NCBI GenBank assembly: GCA_036771835.1 | Contig: DAIPGN010000005.1 | Coordinates: forward strand, 62,001 to 126,000 | Origin: UBA4877 sp002399285 | Lineage (GTDB): Bacteria > Bacillota > Thermoanaerobacteria > Thermoanaerobacterales > UBA4877 | Reading direction: 5' to 3' | Length of the DNA stretch: 64,000 nt | Shown: positions 33,147 through 41,811 of the stretch, piece after piece | Layout: every line of letters starts with the position of its first letter | Numbering within the stretch: the stretch's first letter is position 1 | Position numbers and translations under genes: made by a program | Notes under the pieces: generated by a model | What the model was told of the DNA's origin: nothing | The model's input: the letters and a program-made list of their open reading frames with translations, nothing else | Database searches by the model: none

Positions 33147-33228
33147 ATGTAGCTCCTTTCCCAAATCCTTTGTTTTACGGGCGCTGCAGAGGCGGCGGAT
33201 CATCCTTCAATTTTGCATCTCCATATCT

Positions 33229-33293
33229 AGTATACCAGAAAAATACGGACTATTTGCGGGGTTTTGCTTAATAAGATGTTAAGATTTTCTTAA
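33229..33293 (-). promoter_or_regulatory. Promoter of the C39-like peptidase with TTAA repeats at 11-bp spacing
   Basis: TTAA occurs at 33268, 33279 and 33290, exactly 11 bp apart, and TATACT (minus strand, 33229-33234) follows. The distance from the nearest repeat to the -10 box is 37 bp, 11 bp more than for the array at 13827. Since TTAA is its own complement, the repeat direction is ambiguous. The remaining sequence between 33294 and 33400 shows nothing recognisable. Confidence 0.45.
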
Positions 33294-33400
33294 GAATCTC
33301 CGGGCAGGATCGAAGGTAAAATCAAATTTTCCCTTTCATGGCCTGCGTTTGGCGTGATCAGCCGAGGGATGCGGAAAGGAAGTTAATGGATGATATGGCA

Positions 33401-33449
33401 ATAAAAATACGGAAGATCCCCGCGCCTATGCGAAGGGGACCTTCCGTAT
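33401..33449 (-). terminator. Strong terminator of the purine permease/adenine deaminase operon
   Basis: ATACGGAAG pairs with CTTCCGTAT (33407-33415 with 33441-33449), and the stem continues inward as TCCCC with GGGGA. On the minus strand it is followed by TTTTTATT. Confidence 0.88.
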
Positions 33450-33466
33450 ACTGATAGGCCGAACTG

Positions 33467-34789
33467 TTATACGAAGAACTTGATGGACATGACCGCGGCC
33501 ATCAGAAAGGTCCCAATGGAGGGCATTTTTGCCTTATCCGAGGTAAATATATACTGCACTAGAGAGATCAGCACGTTGATGATGACGCCCATGGCGACAC
33601 CCAGCACGAAGTCTCCGGTAAATGCGGTCGTCAGGAGCATGAGTGCCAGCGGAGTCCATTCAAGGGGCGTGAAGTCGACGTCCTTCAATACCTCCAGCAT
33701 GGATGCGCCTATGAGAATGAGCACCGGAGAGGTAGCGGCGCTGGGGATCATCAGGAACAGCGGCGAGAAGAACATTGAGAGCAGGAACATGACTCCCGTG
33801 GATACCGCGGTAAGCCCGGTACGTCCGCCCGCTTCGATACCGGACGCAGATTCCACGAAGGTCTGTATATTTGTTATGCCGAATATGCCTCCTATACATG
33901 TGCCGACTGCATCGGTGAGAAACACACGGCTTATCCCCGGGAAATTCCCGTCTTCATCCAGCATTCCGGCTTTCCCGGCCAGGCCTAGGGAAGTGCCCAT
34001 GGTGGAGAAAAAATCGCTGAGTACGAAGAAGATCAAGATCGGCATATTGGCCAGGGTAAAGACGCCCTTTACGTCGGCCTTGAATGCAACGTCTCCCAGC
34101 GCGCTCAGATCAAAGCTGACGATGGAAGACGGGAACTTGACGACGCCCATGAAGACGCCGATCAGGGTGGTCAGAAGAATGGAGATCAGATATGCGCCGC
34201 GAATAGGATATTTTTTTCCATTGACCTCTATGCGGAGGTAATCCAGAACCAATGTGATGACAAGACCGATGACTGCAAGTTGAACGCTGGGCTGAGAAAA
34301 GTCTCCCAGTCCGGAAAAGTCCTTAAGCACGTATCCTCCGTTCACGACCGCCATCCTGGCAAGGAAGATGCCGACGGCGGCTCCTATGCCTACCTTAAGA
34401 TTTTTCGGCATGACCCGGACCATGTCCTCGCGAACCCTGAAGAGCGTGAGCAGTATCAATATGCCGCCGGAGACCACAAACATTCCGACGCCGACCTGCC
34501 AGGTGGCCTGGCCGGTCGCTACGAGGGAGTATGCCATGATCGCGTTTGTACCCATGCCGGGCGCCAGAGCAAAAGGCACCTTGGAGTAGAAAGCGGACAT
34601 TAAGGTGAAGACTGCGGACATCAGGCCGGTCGCTATCAATACGCCCTTGGGATTCATTCCCGCATCGGCCATCATGGAGGACTGCACCACGAGTATATAC
34701 GCCATGGTCGCAAATGTGGTGATACCTGCCATTACTTCGGTTTTTACGTCGGTACCCTTCTTTTCCAGCTCGAAATAGCTATTCAGCAT
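33467..34789 (-). CDS. Purine (hypoxanthine/guanine/adenine) permease, NCS2 AzgA/PbuG type
   Basis: This 440-residue transporter has about 13 helices. The N-terminus (FELEKKGTDVKTEVMAGITTF) and PLFLMIPSAATSPVLILIG match the AzgA/PbuG branch of the NCS2 family, which brings purine bases into the cell with protons. The ATG at 34789 has AAGGGG 11 bases upstream; the GTG at 34801 lies too close to that site. It follows adenine deaminase by about 50 bp on the same transcript, whose leader holds a guanine riboswitch, so uptake and deamination are turned off together when guanine or hypoxanthine is plentiful. Confidence 0.9.
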   Translation of the reverse strand: MLNSYFELEKKGTDVKTEVMAGITTFATMAYILVVQSSMMADAGMNPKGVLIATGLMSAVFTLMSAFYSKVPFALAPGMGTNAIMAYSLVATGQATWQVGVGMFVVSGGILILLTLFRVREDMVRVMPKNLKVGIGAAVGIFLARMAVVNGGYVLKDFSGLGDFSQPSVQLAVIGLVITLVLDYLRIEVNGKKYPIRGAYLISILLTTLIGVFMGVVKFPSSIVSFDLSALGDVAFKADVKGVFTLANMPILIFFVLSDFFSTMGTSLGLAGKAGMLDEDGNFPGISRVFLTDAVGTCIGGIFGITNIQTFVESASGIEAGGRTGLTAVSTGVMFLLSMFFSPLFLMIPSAATSPVLILIGASMLEVLKDVDFTPLEWTPLALMLLTTAFTGDFVLGVAMGVIINVLISLVQYIFTSDKAKMPSIGTFLMAAVMSIKFFV

Positions 34790-34842
34790 TATTATACACA
34801 CCCCTTATATAGTCTGTTTCTTACTTGGTATCTCTGTGCTGC

Positions 34843-36615
34843 TCATTCGAATATCGGTATGAATTGCTGGGACGATCCGTCCACCATGCCCCTGTCCGAA
34901 ATAAGAGTGCCCGGCAGCACGACCAGAGCGAGGGACGTTATCTTGGGAAAGATATTTTGCCCTCCGCATACGTCACAGATGGCCTTTAACGCTTTGTCCA
35001 CCTCGGGAGCAAGCTGCTCGACAGGCAGAAGAGACATCAGACCGGCGACCGGCAGAGCCGCCGTGGCAAGAACGCATCCCTGCGAGACCACCGTGACCCC
35101 GCCGCCTGTCCGGCGCAGTTCTTCGGCTGCCGCATATGCGTCCGCCGGATCCCTATATACGACGCAGAAATTGTGTGAATCATGGGAGACGGTCGAGGCA
35201 ACCGCGCCATGTACCAGGCCGAAGTCTTTGAATACGGCGATCGTCTTATCGCCGCTTCCGTAGCGGTTGCATACGGCGACATATGCCAAATTCGAATCGC
35301 CGCTGATATCCACCCTTCCTTCGGTAACGGGCAGATCCTGCGGGACGGCTTTATTGAAGGGACCGCCTTGGTACTTGCTCATGACCACATTGGCCCGGAC
35401 CGTGCCTGCGGCTCCCTCCGGTGCTTTGAGCACAAAATCCTCCGGGGAGTCGATGTCCTTCATATTCATGGTGTTGGGGAAGGAATACCGTTTGCTTTTC
35501 TCCCACCCGCGGGGGATGTATCTGCCGCGCTCCGCCGTCAGTTTTCCGCCGGTGAATACGGCTGCCGGACGTTCGCCGTTGAGCTCCTCGACCAGCTGCA
35601 TGTCCGCGGCATAGCCGGGAGCGATAGCCCCCAGATCGGAAAATCCGTATTCCCGGGCCGCATTCAGCGTGGCCCAGCGGATGGCATCGATCGGTTCCGT
35701 ACCGAGTTTTATCGCCTTGCGCACCACACGATTGAGGTGGCCGGTCTCCAGGATGTCCTGCGCATGTACGTCATCGGTACAGAGAGAGACAAAATCGGTA
35801 TAGCGCATACCCTTAAGGCCGTTCAGCTCTTCCTCCAGAAAATCGGCCAGAGAGCTGGATTTCAGATTGACGTGCATTCCGGCGCGCACCTTTTTGGCAC
35901 ATTCTTCGGCGTAGCGGCACTCGTGGTCGCTTACCGGGCCGGCGGTGACATATGCCTGCATTTCCTTGCCCATGAGTCCGGGAGCATGGCCCTGTATGAA
36001 TACTTCCCTCTTAAGGCCCTCCGTTAAGATATCGTGCATGCGCTGCTCATCCCGTACTACATTCACGTAATCCATGACCTCGGCTATGCCGATCACACCG
36101 GGAGTATCCAGCAGAGATGCTATCTCATCCGCAAGGAATGAAGCTCCGTTGCCCTCCAATGCCGGAACAGACGGCACACAGGAGGGGGCGAGCACGTACT
36201 GGCGCAGAGGCGTGTTCTTTGCACTTTCCAACATGAATTTCACGCCGTCGATACCCATTACATTGGCGATCTCGTGAGGATCGGTGACTACCGTGGTGGT
36301 CCCCCATGGAAGTACCGCCCTGGCAAACTGCTCCGGTATCATCATCGTACTCTCCACATGCATGTGGGTATCGATGAAACCCGGGATGAGATACGCGCCG
36401 TTTCCATCATAGACGGTACCGCTTTGAAGCGCCGTGGTCTCTCCCTCTTCGCGGACACGGACTATCATACCGTCCAATACGTCCACGGAAGCAGGATAGA
36501 TCTCGCCGGTGATGACGTTCACCAGCCGCACGTTTTCTACCGTCAGGTCACACGGTATTTTTTGCATTGTAGCCGCGATAAGGCGGCTTCTGTCTGTAGG
36601 CCCTGTGGTTCTCAT
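34843..36615 (-). CDS. ade: Adenine deaminase
   Basis: The 590-residue amidohydrolase converts adenine to hypoxanthine and ammonia. GFIDTHMHVESTMM near residue 78 and the VTDPHEIANVMG motif near 110 supply metal ligands. FVSLCTDDVHAQD near 285 holds the later acidic metal ligand, and the C-terminal SHDSHNFCVVYRDP near 480 is typical of Ade. GAGGAGATAACAC precedes the ATG. It is the first gene of a two-gene operon with the purine permease, behind a guanine-class riboswitch and terminator. Length is normal. Confidence 0.95.
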   Translation of the reverse strand: MRTTGPTDRSRLIAATMQKIPCDLTVENVRLVNVITGEIYPASVDVLDGMIVRVREEGETTALQSGTVYDGNGAYLIPGFIDTHMHVESTMMIPEQFARAVLPWGTTTVVTDPHEIANVMGIDGVKFMLESAKNTPLRQYVLAPSCVPSVPALEGNGASFLADEIASLLDTPGVIGIAEVMDYVNVVRDEQRMHDILTEGLKREVFIQGHAPGLMGKEMQAYVTAGPVSDHECRYAEECAKKVRAGMHVNLKSSSLADFLEEELNGLKGMRYTDFVSLCTDDVHAQDILETGHLNRVVRKAIKLGTEPIDAIRWATLNAAREYGFSDLGAIAPGYAADMQLVEELNGERPAAVFTGGKLTAERGRYIPRGWEKSKRYSFPNTMNMKDIDSPEDFVLKAPEGAAGTVRANVVMSKYQGGPFNKAVPQDLPVTEGRVDISGDSNLAYVAVCNRYGSGDKTIAVFKDFGLVHGAVASTVSHDSHNFCVVYRDPADAYAAAEELRRTGGGVTVVSQGCVLATAALPVAGLMSLLPVEQLAPEVDKALKAICDVCGGQNIFPKITSLALVVLPGTLISDRGMVDGSSQQFIPIFE

Positions 36616-36649
36616 GTGTTATCTCCTCTCATTTTTAAAGATAAAAAAT

Positions 36650-36683
36650 AAAAGACAAGGATACAGTGTTCCTTGTCTTTTTT
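36650..36683 (-). terminator. Riboswitch expression-platform terminator
   Basis: On the minus strand AAAGACAAGGA and TCCTTGTCTTT form an 11-bp stem followed by a T-rich run just before ade. The 5' arm continues into GAACAC, which is complementary to GTGTTC directly after the aptamer P1 3' strand, so an antiterminator can form when the ligand is absent. Confidence 0.8.
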
Positions 36684-36761
36684 GAGCATTAAGTAATAAA
36701 CCATAGAAAAATCCGCTTAGGATAATCTACGATCTTACAAAAAGCAGTAACAAAAAGAACA

Positions 36762-36827
36762 CCATAGCGTAGGTGATTTACGGCCACCACGTAGAGACAT
36801 CCACACCGTATTAGTGGACTTATATGG
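36762..36827 (-). promoter_or_regulatory. Guanine-class purine riboswitch aptamer
   Basis: On the minus strand the aptamer starts CCATATAAG and ends CTATGG (P1: CCATA with TATGG). P2 is TCCAC with GTGGA, closing loop AATACGG. P3 is formed around CCGTAAAT, which can make the usual kissing contact. J2/3 reads GTCTCTAC instead of GTTTCTAC (C at the position of U48). The base before TATGG is C, the specificity nucleotide for guanine or hypoxanthine. Ligand should cause termination of the ade-permease transcript. Confidence 0.85.
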
Positions 36828-36862
36828 CTATCTAATTTACAATATTCTTTTTTACAAGTTGG

Positions 36863-36891
36863 ATTATAACATCCCCGCAAAATAAAAGCAA
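36863..36891 (-). promoter_or_regulatory. Promoter of the riboswitch-ade-permease transcript
   Basis: TTGCTT (36886-36891) and TATAAT (36863-36868), read on the minus strand, are separated by 17 bp. The aptamer begins about 35 bp downstream. The rest of 36892-37017 shows no recognisable element. Confidence 0.65.
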
Positions 36892-37017
36892 ATGGTTTTT
36901 TTAAACAGAGCGATGTTGTCTCAAACGGCCTTAAGTGACATGAGATGTATTTATAGCCTAAAAAACCGGGGTACGAGGGGTTGATATGAAAGAGTGAAGC
37001 CAAAATAAAAAAAACTC

Positions 37018-37046
37018 TTGACTAATCTTTAATATTGTTCTATATT
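37018..37046 (+). promoter_or_regulatory. Promoter of the DUF3870 gene
   Basis: TTGACT (37018-37023) and TATATT (37041-37046) are 17 bp apart, and the start codon is 47 bp downstream. Confidence 0.65.
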
Positions 37047-37092
37047 ATAGGAAAATGATTTCATCGATTTAAACTGTCACCGGGTGATATCA

Positions 37093-37413
37093 ATGAATGA
37101 AACGGTCTATATAATCGGCGAAGCCAGAACCAATAATGACAATTCCATTACCTTGATCTACAATTCATTCTATATGGCATTTGAAATAGATGTGGCAACG
37201 GACAAGATAATTGATGCCGGATGTACCCACACGATCAATGTGACCGAGGACTTTATCAAAAAATTATTCATAGGAAGAGATTTTCTGAAATACGATATAT
37301 TGGAGCAGGAAATTGAAAGAAGGTATCACGGCACGTCTCAAAGGGCCATAATCGTATCCTACAGGGATGCGGTAAAGAAATATCAGGACGTCAAAAATAC
37401 ATTTTATAAATAG
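37093..37413 (+). CDS. DUF3870 domain protein
   Basis: A soluble protein of 106 residues, it has the DUF3870 pattern: TVYIIGEARTNNDNSIT at the N-terminus, ATDKIIDAGCT near 40, and RRYHGTSQRAIIVSYRDAVKKY near 77. Its biochemical role is unknown. In other Clostridia such proteins often sit beside transporter genes, as here. ATG 37093 is preferred over the GTG nine bases before it, because GGTGAT lies at a normal distance. A strong terminator follows, so it is transcribed alone from its own promoter. Confidence 0.78.
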   Translation: MNETVYIIGEARTNNDNSITLIYNSFYMAFEIDVATDKIIDAGCTHTINVTEDFIKKLFIGRDFLKYDILEQEIERRYHGTSQRAIIVSYRDAVKKYQDVKNTFYK

Positions 37414-37457
37414 CTGCTTTGTTTATATGATGCAGTACAACTGTGTCGGAGTAAATG

Positions 37458-37507
37458 AAACCCAGCAATGACAAGTAATTGTTATTGTTGGGTTTTGCTT
37501 TTTTTAG
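37458..37507 (+). terminator. Strong terminator after the DUF3870 gene
   Basis: AAACCCA (37458-37464) pairs with TGGGTTT (37489-37495), and the stem extends inward through CAAT with ATTG and ACAA with TTGT. TGCTTTTTTT follows. The remaining 37508-37635 contains a direct repeat AATACGT at 11-bp distance but no clear promoter. Confidence 0.88.
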
Positions 37508-37635
37508 AGCTTTCCGTAAATGCCGGCGGGAGGCGCGAAAATAACGGGGAGGTGAACTTGAATACGTAAGGAATACGTTTTCTTAAACGGCAGATGCATA
37601 TCTGAAATATTAATTTCAAAGGAGGGTCATGTTTT

Positions 37636-38931
37636 ATGTTATTCCATTTATCACCGATCTTTGCCTTGGTGCCGCTGGTAATTTACATTATCTTATCATT
37701 TAAAGATATCAATCCCATATTGAACGTAATTATCTGCGTCATTTTAAGCGCGATCCTCACAAAACAAAATTTCGCGGACTTTGGAAGCATTATCTCCGAG
37801 TCCTTAGGCTCCTTTTTGGGAATGATAGGTTTTATCATCATGCTGGGCTCAGGCCTGGGAGCAATTTTACAAAAGACGGGGGTGGCTGAATATCTAGTTA
37901 TGAGCCTCGTCAAAAAGATTGGAGTCGATAATGAAAAGAAAGCCATTTTGACAACAATGGTGAGTTCCATGGTCCTTGTAGCACTGCTTGGAACATTGGC
38001 GGGCGCGAACGCCATTATCGCCCCTATCATAATACCCCTTGTGGCTGCGATAGGCATTACCCCCTCGACGGTCGCGGTGGTCTTCATGGGCGCGGGCCTT
38101 ACGGGTATGTTCATAGGTCCGTACACGCCGCAGGTCGTTACCATAATGGGACTTACCGGTTTGAGCTACGGAAGGTATCTGATCGCGGCGGGGCTTCCCC
38201 TGGCATTCCTGGTCTTGATAATAACATACGTTATGGCTAAAAGCATACAAAAGAAGACGACCGGCGTTTATGCCTATGAAAATGTCGAGAAATATGAAGA
38301 CAATTATGAAGCAAGCAGCGAGGTCAAACGGGCGGCGCTTGCCTTCGGGCTGTCGATGGCTGTGATGATAATATACGGTATCCATCTGCAGAGCGGAGCA
38401 TCCTATGCCATTCTGGTCATAACGGTTGCCGCCGCCATAACGGGCTTTGCAGGGAAACTCAGGGCCGGCGACCTGATCGATACCTTTGTCAAGGGCGCTT
38501 CACGCATGATGTGGCTGTTTATAATGTTCATATTGTTCAATCCGTTTATCAATTTTGTCGCGGATGCGGGCGCGTTTGAAAAATTGGTCTCACTGCTGAA
38601 TCCGCTGCTTAAATTAAAGAGCAAGGTGGTATTCACATTTGTGGCCGCGCTTACGGGAATTTTCGGGGTAGGCGGAGCTGCTACGGCAGACAATATAGTA
38701 ATGGACAACATGTTCAGGCCGCTCGTTCAGCAGCTGAATATTTCTCCCTCATTATGGGCGCTGATACTGCTCATTGCAGGCCAGATCACGTCGTTTGCAT
38801 ATCCGGAAGCGGACATGATCGGACAGATGGGACTTGCGCGGTCTAAAGACATGAAGAATCTGGTCAAATACGGCATTACCGTGACAATAGCTTCGCTTAT
38901 TCTCGTGGTCATAATATCATGTTTTGATTAG
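37636..38931 (+). CDS. Ion-transporter-superfamily membrane carrier (NhaC/CitM-like)
   Basis: The 431-residue carrier has about eleven helices and the two-fold arrangement of the ion transporter superfamily. Motifs are GSGLGAILQKTGVAEYL near residue 75, LAGANAIIAPIIIPLVAAIG near 118 and GVGGAATADNIVMDN near 338. It could be a Na+/H+ antiporter of the NhaC group or an organic-acid or dipeptide carrier. The genes that follow (a hydrolase and a dipeptide epimerase) favour import of a small peptide or amino acid. GGAGGG lies nine bases before the ATG. Confidence 0.7.
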   Translation: MLFHLSPIFALVPLVIYIILSFKDINPILNVIICVILSAILTKQNFADFGSIISESLGSFLGMIGFIIMLGSGLGAILQKTGVAEYLVMSLVKKIGVDNEKKAILTTMVSSMVLVALLGTLAGANAIIAPIIIPLVAAIGITPSTVAVVFMGAGLTGMFIGPYTPQVVTIMGLTGLSYGRYLIAAGLPLAFLVLIITYVMAKSIQKKTTGVYAYENVEKYEDNYEASSEVKRAALAFGLSMAVMIIYGIHLQSGASYAILVITVAAAITGFAGKLRAGDLIDTFVKGASRMMWLFIMFILFNPFINFVADAGAFEKLVSLLNPLLKLKSKVVFTFVAALTGIFGVGGAATADNIVMDNMFRPLVQQLNISPSLWALILLIAGQITSFAYPEADMIGQMGLARSKDMKNLVKYGITVTIASLILVVIISCFD

Positions 38932-38942
38932 GAGGGACAGTT

Positions 38943-39722
38943 ATGTTAGAGGAAAAAATAAGGAATTATATCAAAACGCAAAAGGGAAACGTCGCTGTGG
39001 TTTTTAAGGACTTGAAGGACGGCAGGGAGATCAGGATCAACGGGGACATGAAATTTCCATCGGCCAGCACGATCAAGATTTTCATAATGTCGGAGCTCTT
39101 CAACAGGATCAACAAGGGCTTTTACAAACTGGACGACGAGATCGAAATCACGGATAAAATGAAGACGGGCGGGGATGGCATACTCAAAGAACTGAACATC
39201 GGACACAAGTTCACTTTAGGGGAATTATGCACCATGATGATCGTATTGAGCGACAATATGGCGACTAATATATTGATAAACCTGCTCGGCATGGACAACG
39301 TCAATTCGACCATAGAGAAATTGGGGATGAAGAAGGCCAGACTGCAGAGGAAAATGATGGATTCTCAGGCGGCTGCGGAGGGCAGGGAGAACTTCATGAC
39401 TGCGGATGACTTTGCCCATGTGCTGGAGCTCATATACAGGGGCGAGGACATAAATAAAACTTACAGCGGCATGATGCTGGATATACTCAAGAGACAGCAG
39501 GTCAGGGGGAGACTTGACCTGTATCTCCCCGAGGACGTTTTAATTGCCCATAAGACCGGAGACTTGGATAACCTGGAGCATGACGGCGGAATAGTATACC
39601 TTCCGCACAGGGAATATATAATCTGTGTCCTTACCAACAAGGTGGAGACCAATAAAGACGGAAGAGAGATAATAGGCACGATATCCAAAATGGTATATGA
39701 CGAGATGTGCGCGCTAAATTGA
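38943..39722 (+). CDS. Class A beta-lactamase-fold serine hydrolase, cytosolic
   Basis: The 259-residue enzyme has all serine-beta-lactamase-fold motifs: SASTIK (S-x-x-K) near residue 40, LSDNMATN (SDN) near 101, and HKTGD (KTG) near 202. The omega-loop glutamate of true class A enzymes is not obvious. There is no signal peptide or lipobox; the protein begins MLEEKIRNYIKTQ, so it should stay in the cytoplasm, where a beta-lactamase would serve no defence role. Its place between a transporter and a dipeptide epimerase suggests it hydrolyses or cleaves an imported peptide or amide. GGAGGGAC precedes the ATG. Confidence 0.8.
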   Translation: MLEEKIRNYIKTQKGNVAVVFKDLKDGREIRINGDMKFPSASTIKIFIMSELFNRINKGFYKLDDEIEITDKMKTGGDGILKELNIGHKFTLGELCTMMIVLSDNMATNILINLLGMDNVNSTIEKLGMKKARLQRKMMDSQAAAEGRENFMTADDFAHVLELIYRGEDINKTYSGMMLDILKRQQVRGRLDLYLPEDVLIAHKTGDLDNLEHDGGIVYLPHREYIICVLTNKVETNKDGREIIGTISKMVYDEMCALN

Positions 39723-39815
39723 GCCGCGCTTTCGGCATATGCGATGCCGCCGTTGAATCAGGAAACAGGCGGCGGCTTACGGAGGATCCGCAAATTAACA
39801 TAAGGGGGTAGGAAT

Positions 39816-40907
39816 TTGAAAATTACCGATATCAGGATAGGAGAAATTTCCGTGCCTTTGAAGACGCCGTTCAAGACGTCCCTCAGGACCGTAAACAGCG
39901 TGGAAGATATAATTGTGGAGATCCATACGGATACAGGCAGCGTGGGATACGGAGAGGCCCCGCCTACGGGCGTGATCACGGGAGACACCAGGGGTTCGGT
40001 AACAGGCGCGCTGAAGGAGCACATAATCGGATCCATCGTCGGTATGGATATAGAGAATTTTGAAGCTGTTATGCATGAGCTTGATAGATGCATTGTAAAA
40101 AACACCAGTGCAAAAGCTGCGGTCGATATGGCGCTGTACGATCTGTACGGCCAGCTGTACCATGCTCCCTTATATAAGCTGCTGGGCGGATACAGAAAGG
40201 AGATCGTTACGGACATAACCATAAGCGTGAACGAACCGGAGGAAATGGCGAGGGACAGCATCGATGCCGTAAAGAGAGGCTTTGATACGCTAAAGATCAA
40301 GGTCGGAAAAGAGCCCTACAAGGATATCGAGAGGATGAAGGCTATAAGAAAGGCCGTGGGCTATGACGTAAAGCTGAGGGCCGATGCAAACCAGGGCTGG
40401 AAGCCCAAAGAGGCCGTCAAGATATTGAGAAAGATGGAGGACGAAGGTCTGGATTTGGAGTTTGTGGAGCAGCCCGTCGAGGCTCACGACATATGCGGAT
40501 TAAAGTTTGTCACTGACAACGTGTCTATACCCGTTCTGGCGGACGAGAGCGTGTTTTCACCGGAGGATGCCCTGAAGATCCTTCAGGAGAGGGCCGCTGA
40601 CTTTATCAATATCAAACTGATGAAGACCGGGGGGCTGCACAATGCCTTGAAGATATGTTCCATTGCCGAGATATACGGCGCGGAATGTATGATAGGATGC
40701 ATGCTGGAGGCAAAGGTAAGCGTGAACGCCGCGGTCCATCTGGCTGCGGCAAAGAGCGTCATAACGAAGATAGACTTGGACGGGCCGGTCCTCTGCAGTG
40801 AAGACCCGGTGGAGGGCGGCGCGGTGTTCGATGGCTCCAAGATATTATTGAATGATGCTCCCGGACTTGGGATCAAAAGAGTGAACGGGATAAAGTATCT
40901 GGATTGA
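39816..40907 (+). CDS. Dipeptide epimerase (L-Ala-D/L-Glu epimerase family)
   Basis: This member of the enolase superfamily has 363 residues. The muconate-lactonizing-type active site is complete: KIKVGKEP (second Lys of KxK) near residue 165, metal ligands in LRADANQGW near 191, EFVEQPVE near 217 and LADESVFSP near 242, and the opposite Lys in INIKLMKTGGL near 265. These enzymes flip the C-terminal residue of Ala-Glu and related dipeptides derived from peptidoglycan. The start is TTG (39816) behind AAGGGGG. It ends the operon that starts with the carrier at 37636. The exact dipeptide preference cannot be deduced. Confidence 0.85.
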   Translation: MKITDIRIGEISVPLKTPFKTSLRTVNSVEDIIVEIHTDTGSVGYGEAPPTGVITGDTRGSVTGALKEHIIGSIVGMDIENFEAVMHELDRCIVKNTSAKAAVDMALYDLYGQLYHAPLYKLLGGYRKEIVTDITISVNEPEEMARDSIDAVKRGFDTLKIKVGKEPYKDIERMKAIRKAVGYDVKLRADANQGWKPKEAVKILRKMEDEGLDLEFVEQPVEAHDICGLKFVTDNVSIPVLADESVFSPEDALKILQERAADFINIKLMKTGGLHNALKICSIAEIYGAECMIGCMLEAKVSVNAAVHLAAAKSVITKIDLDGPVLCSEDPVEGGAVFDGSKILLNDAPGLGIKRVNGIKYLD

Positions 40908-40944
40908 CTATGAAAACAAAAATAATATACTTGACCGGATAATG

Positions 40945-40973
40945 TTGACAAAGATGTCCTGAGTGGCTATAAT
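40945..40973 (+). promoter_or_regulatory. Consensus promoter of tRNA-Arg
   Basis: TTGACA (40945-40950), 17 bp, TATAAT (40968-40973): a perfect sigma-A promoter about 20 bp before the tRNA. Confidence 0.9.
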
Positions 40974-40994
40974 AAAAACGTACGTGAAAGTAAC

Positions 40995-41070
40995 GCGCCC
41001 GTAGCTCAGGGGATAGAGCAATGGTTTCCTAAACCATGTGTCGGACGTTCGATTCGTCTCGGGCGCACCA
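40995..41070 (+). tRNA. tRNA-Arg, anticodon CCU
   Basis: The 76-base gene folds into a full cloverleaf. The acceptor stem is GCGCCCG with CGGGCGC, the D arm has AGCTCAGGGG, the anticodon arm is ATGGT and ACCAT around loop TTCCTAA, and the T arm has GTTCGATTC. CCA is encoded. The CCU anticodon reads AGG, a codon that is very frequent in the genes of this window. Confidence 0.95.
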
Positions 41071-41082
41071 AAGAAGATACTA

Positions 41083-41110
41083 ATGCCTCAAGTGATTGGG
41101 GCATTTTTTA
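41083..41110 (+). terminator. Terminator of tRNA-Arg
   Basis: ATGCCTC pairs with GGGGCAT with one G-T pair, followed by TTTTTT. Confidence 0.8.
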
Positions 41111-41222
41111 TTTATACCCGGATAGTCCCTTAATTTGTGCTTTGGGGACACAGTTTCGCAGCATATTTGTCCTGCAAAATACATATGAAACGGCGCTAAA
41201 ACGATATGAGAGGAGTGAGGCA

Positions 41223-41789
41223 ATGATGGGAAAAATAAGAAGATGCGATTGGGCGAACAAGAGCAAGTTGGAACAGGAATACCATGATAAGGAGTGGGGA
41301 ATTCCGGTCCATGACGATAAAAAGCTGTTCAAAATGCTGATATTGGAGGGAATGCAGGCAGGGTTGAGCTGGTCAATTATCCTTGTAAAGATGCCGGCGC
41401 TCTGCGCTGCGTTCGATGATTTTGACCCGGAGATCCTGGCTGCTTATGACGAAAAAAAGGTCGGGGAGCTTTTGCAGAACGAGGGAATCATCAGGAACAG
41501 GCGGAAGGTGGAGGCTGCCATAAGCAATGCCAAGGCATATTTCCGCATTCGCGACGAGTTTGGTTCTTTAGACAACTATTTATGGTCATATGTAGATCAC
41601 CGGCCCATTGTCAATTCATGGACCCGCATGGAGGACGTCCCTTCCAGCACGGCTGTTTCAGACGCGCTCAGCAGGGATTTGAAAAAACGCGGGTTTAAAT
41701 TTGCAGGCACTACCATAATCTATGCCTTTATGCAGTCGGTGGGTATGGTGAACGATCATCTGACATACTGCGCCTTCCGCAGCCATTAA
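41223..41789 (+). CDS. tag: DNA-3-methyladenine glycosylase I
   Basis: This base-excision repair enzyme has 188 residues and removes 3-methyladenine. The N-terminus RRCDWANK supplies the zinc cysteine, and EYHDKEWGIP is the hallmark segment. MQAGLSWSIIL near 50 and the C-terminal HLTYCAFRSH with His and Cys zinc ligands are intact. The ATG at 41223 follows GAGGAGTGAGG. An in-frame start at 41142 would add 27 residues without family similarity. The gene stands alone between the tRNA terminator and the ECF promoter. Confidence 0.9.
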   Translation: MMGKIRRCDWANKSKLEQEYHDKEWGIPVHDDKKLFKMLILEGMQAGLSWSIILVKMPALCAAFDDFDPEILAAYDEKKVGELLQNEGIIRNRRKVEAAISNAKAYFRIRDEFGSLDNYLWSYVDHRPIVNSWTRMEDVPSSTAVSDALSRDLKKRGFKFAGTTIIYAFMQSVGMVNDHLTYCAFRSH

Positions 41790-41811
41790 AATATTTCTGT
41801 CCATATGGCGC

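Noticed and set aside
37569..37590. Direct repeat AATACGT at 11-bp distance before the carrier gene as an operator array
   Set aside because: Only two copies exist and no promoter was found in register with them.
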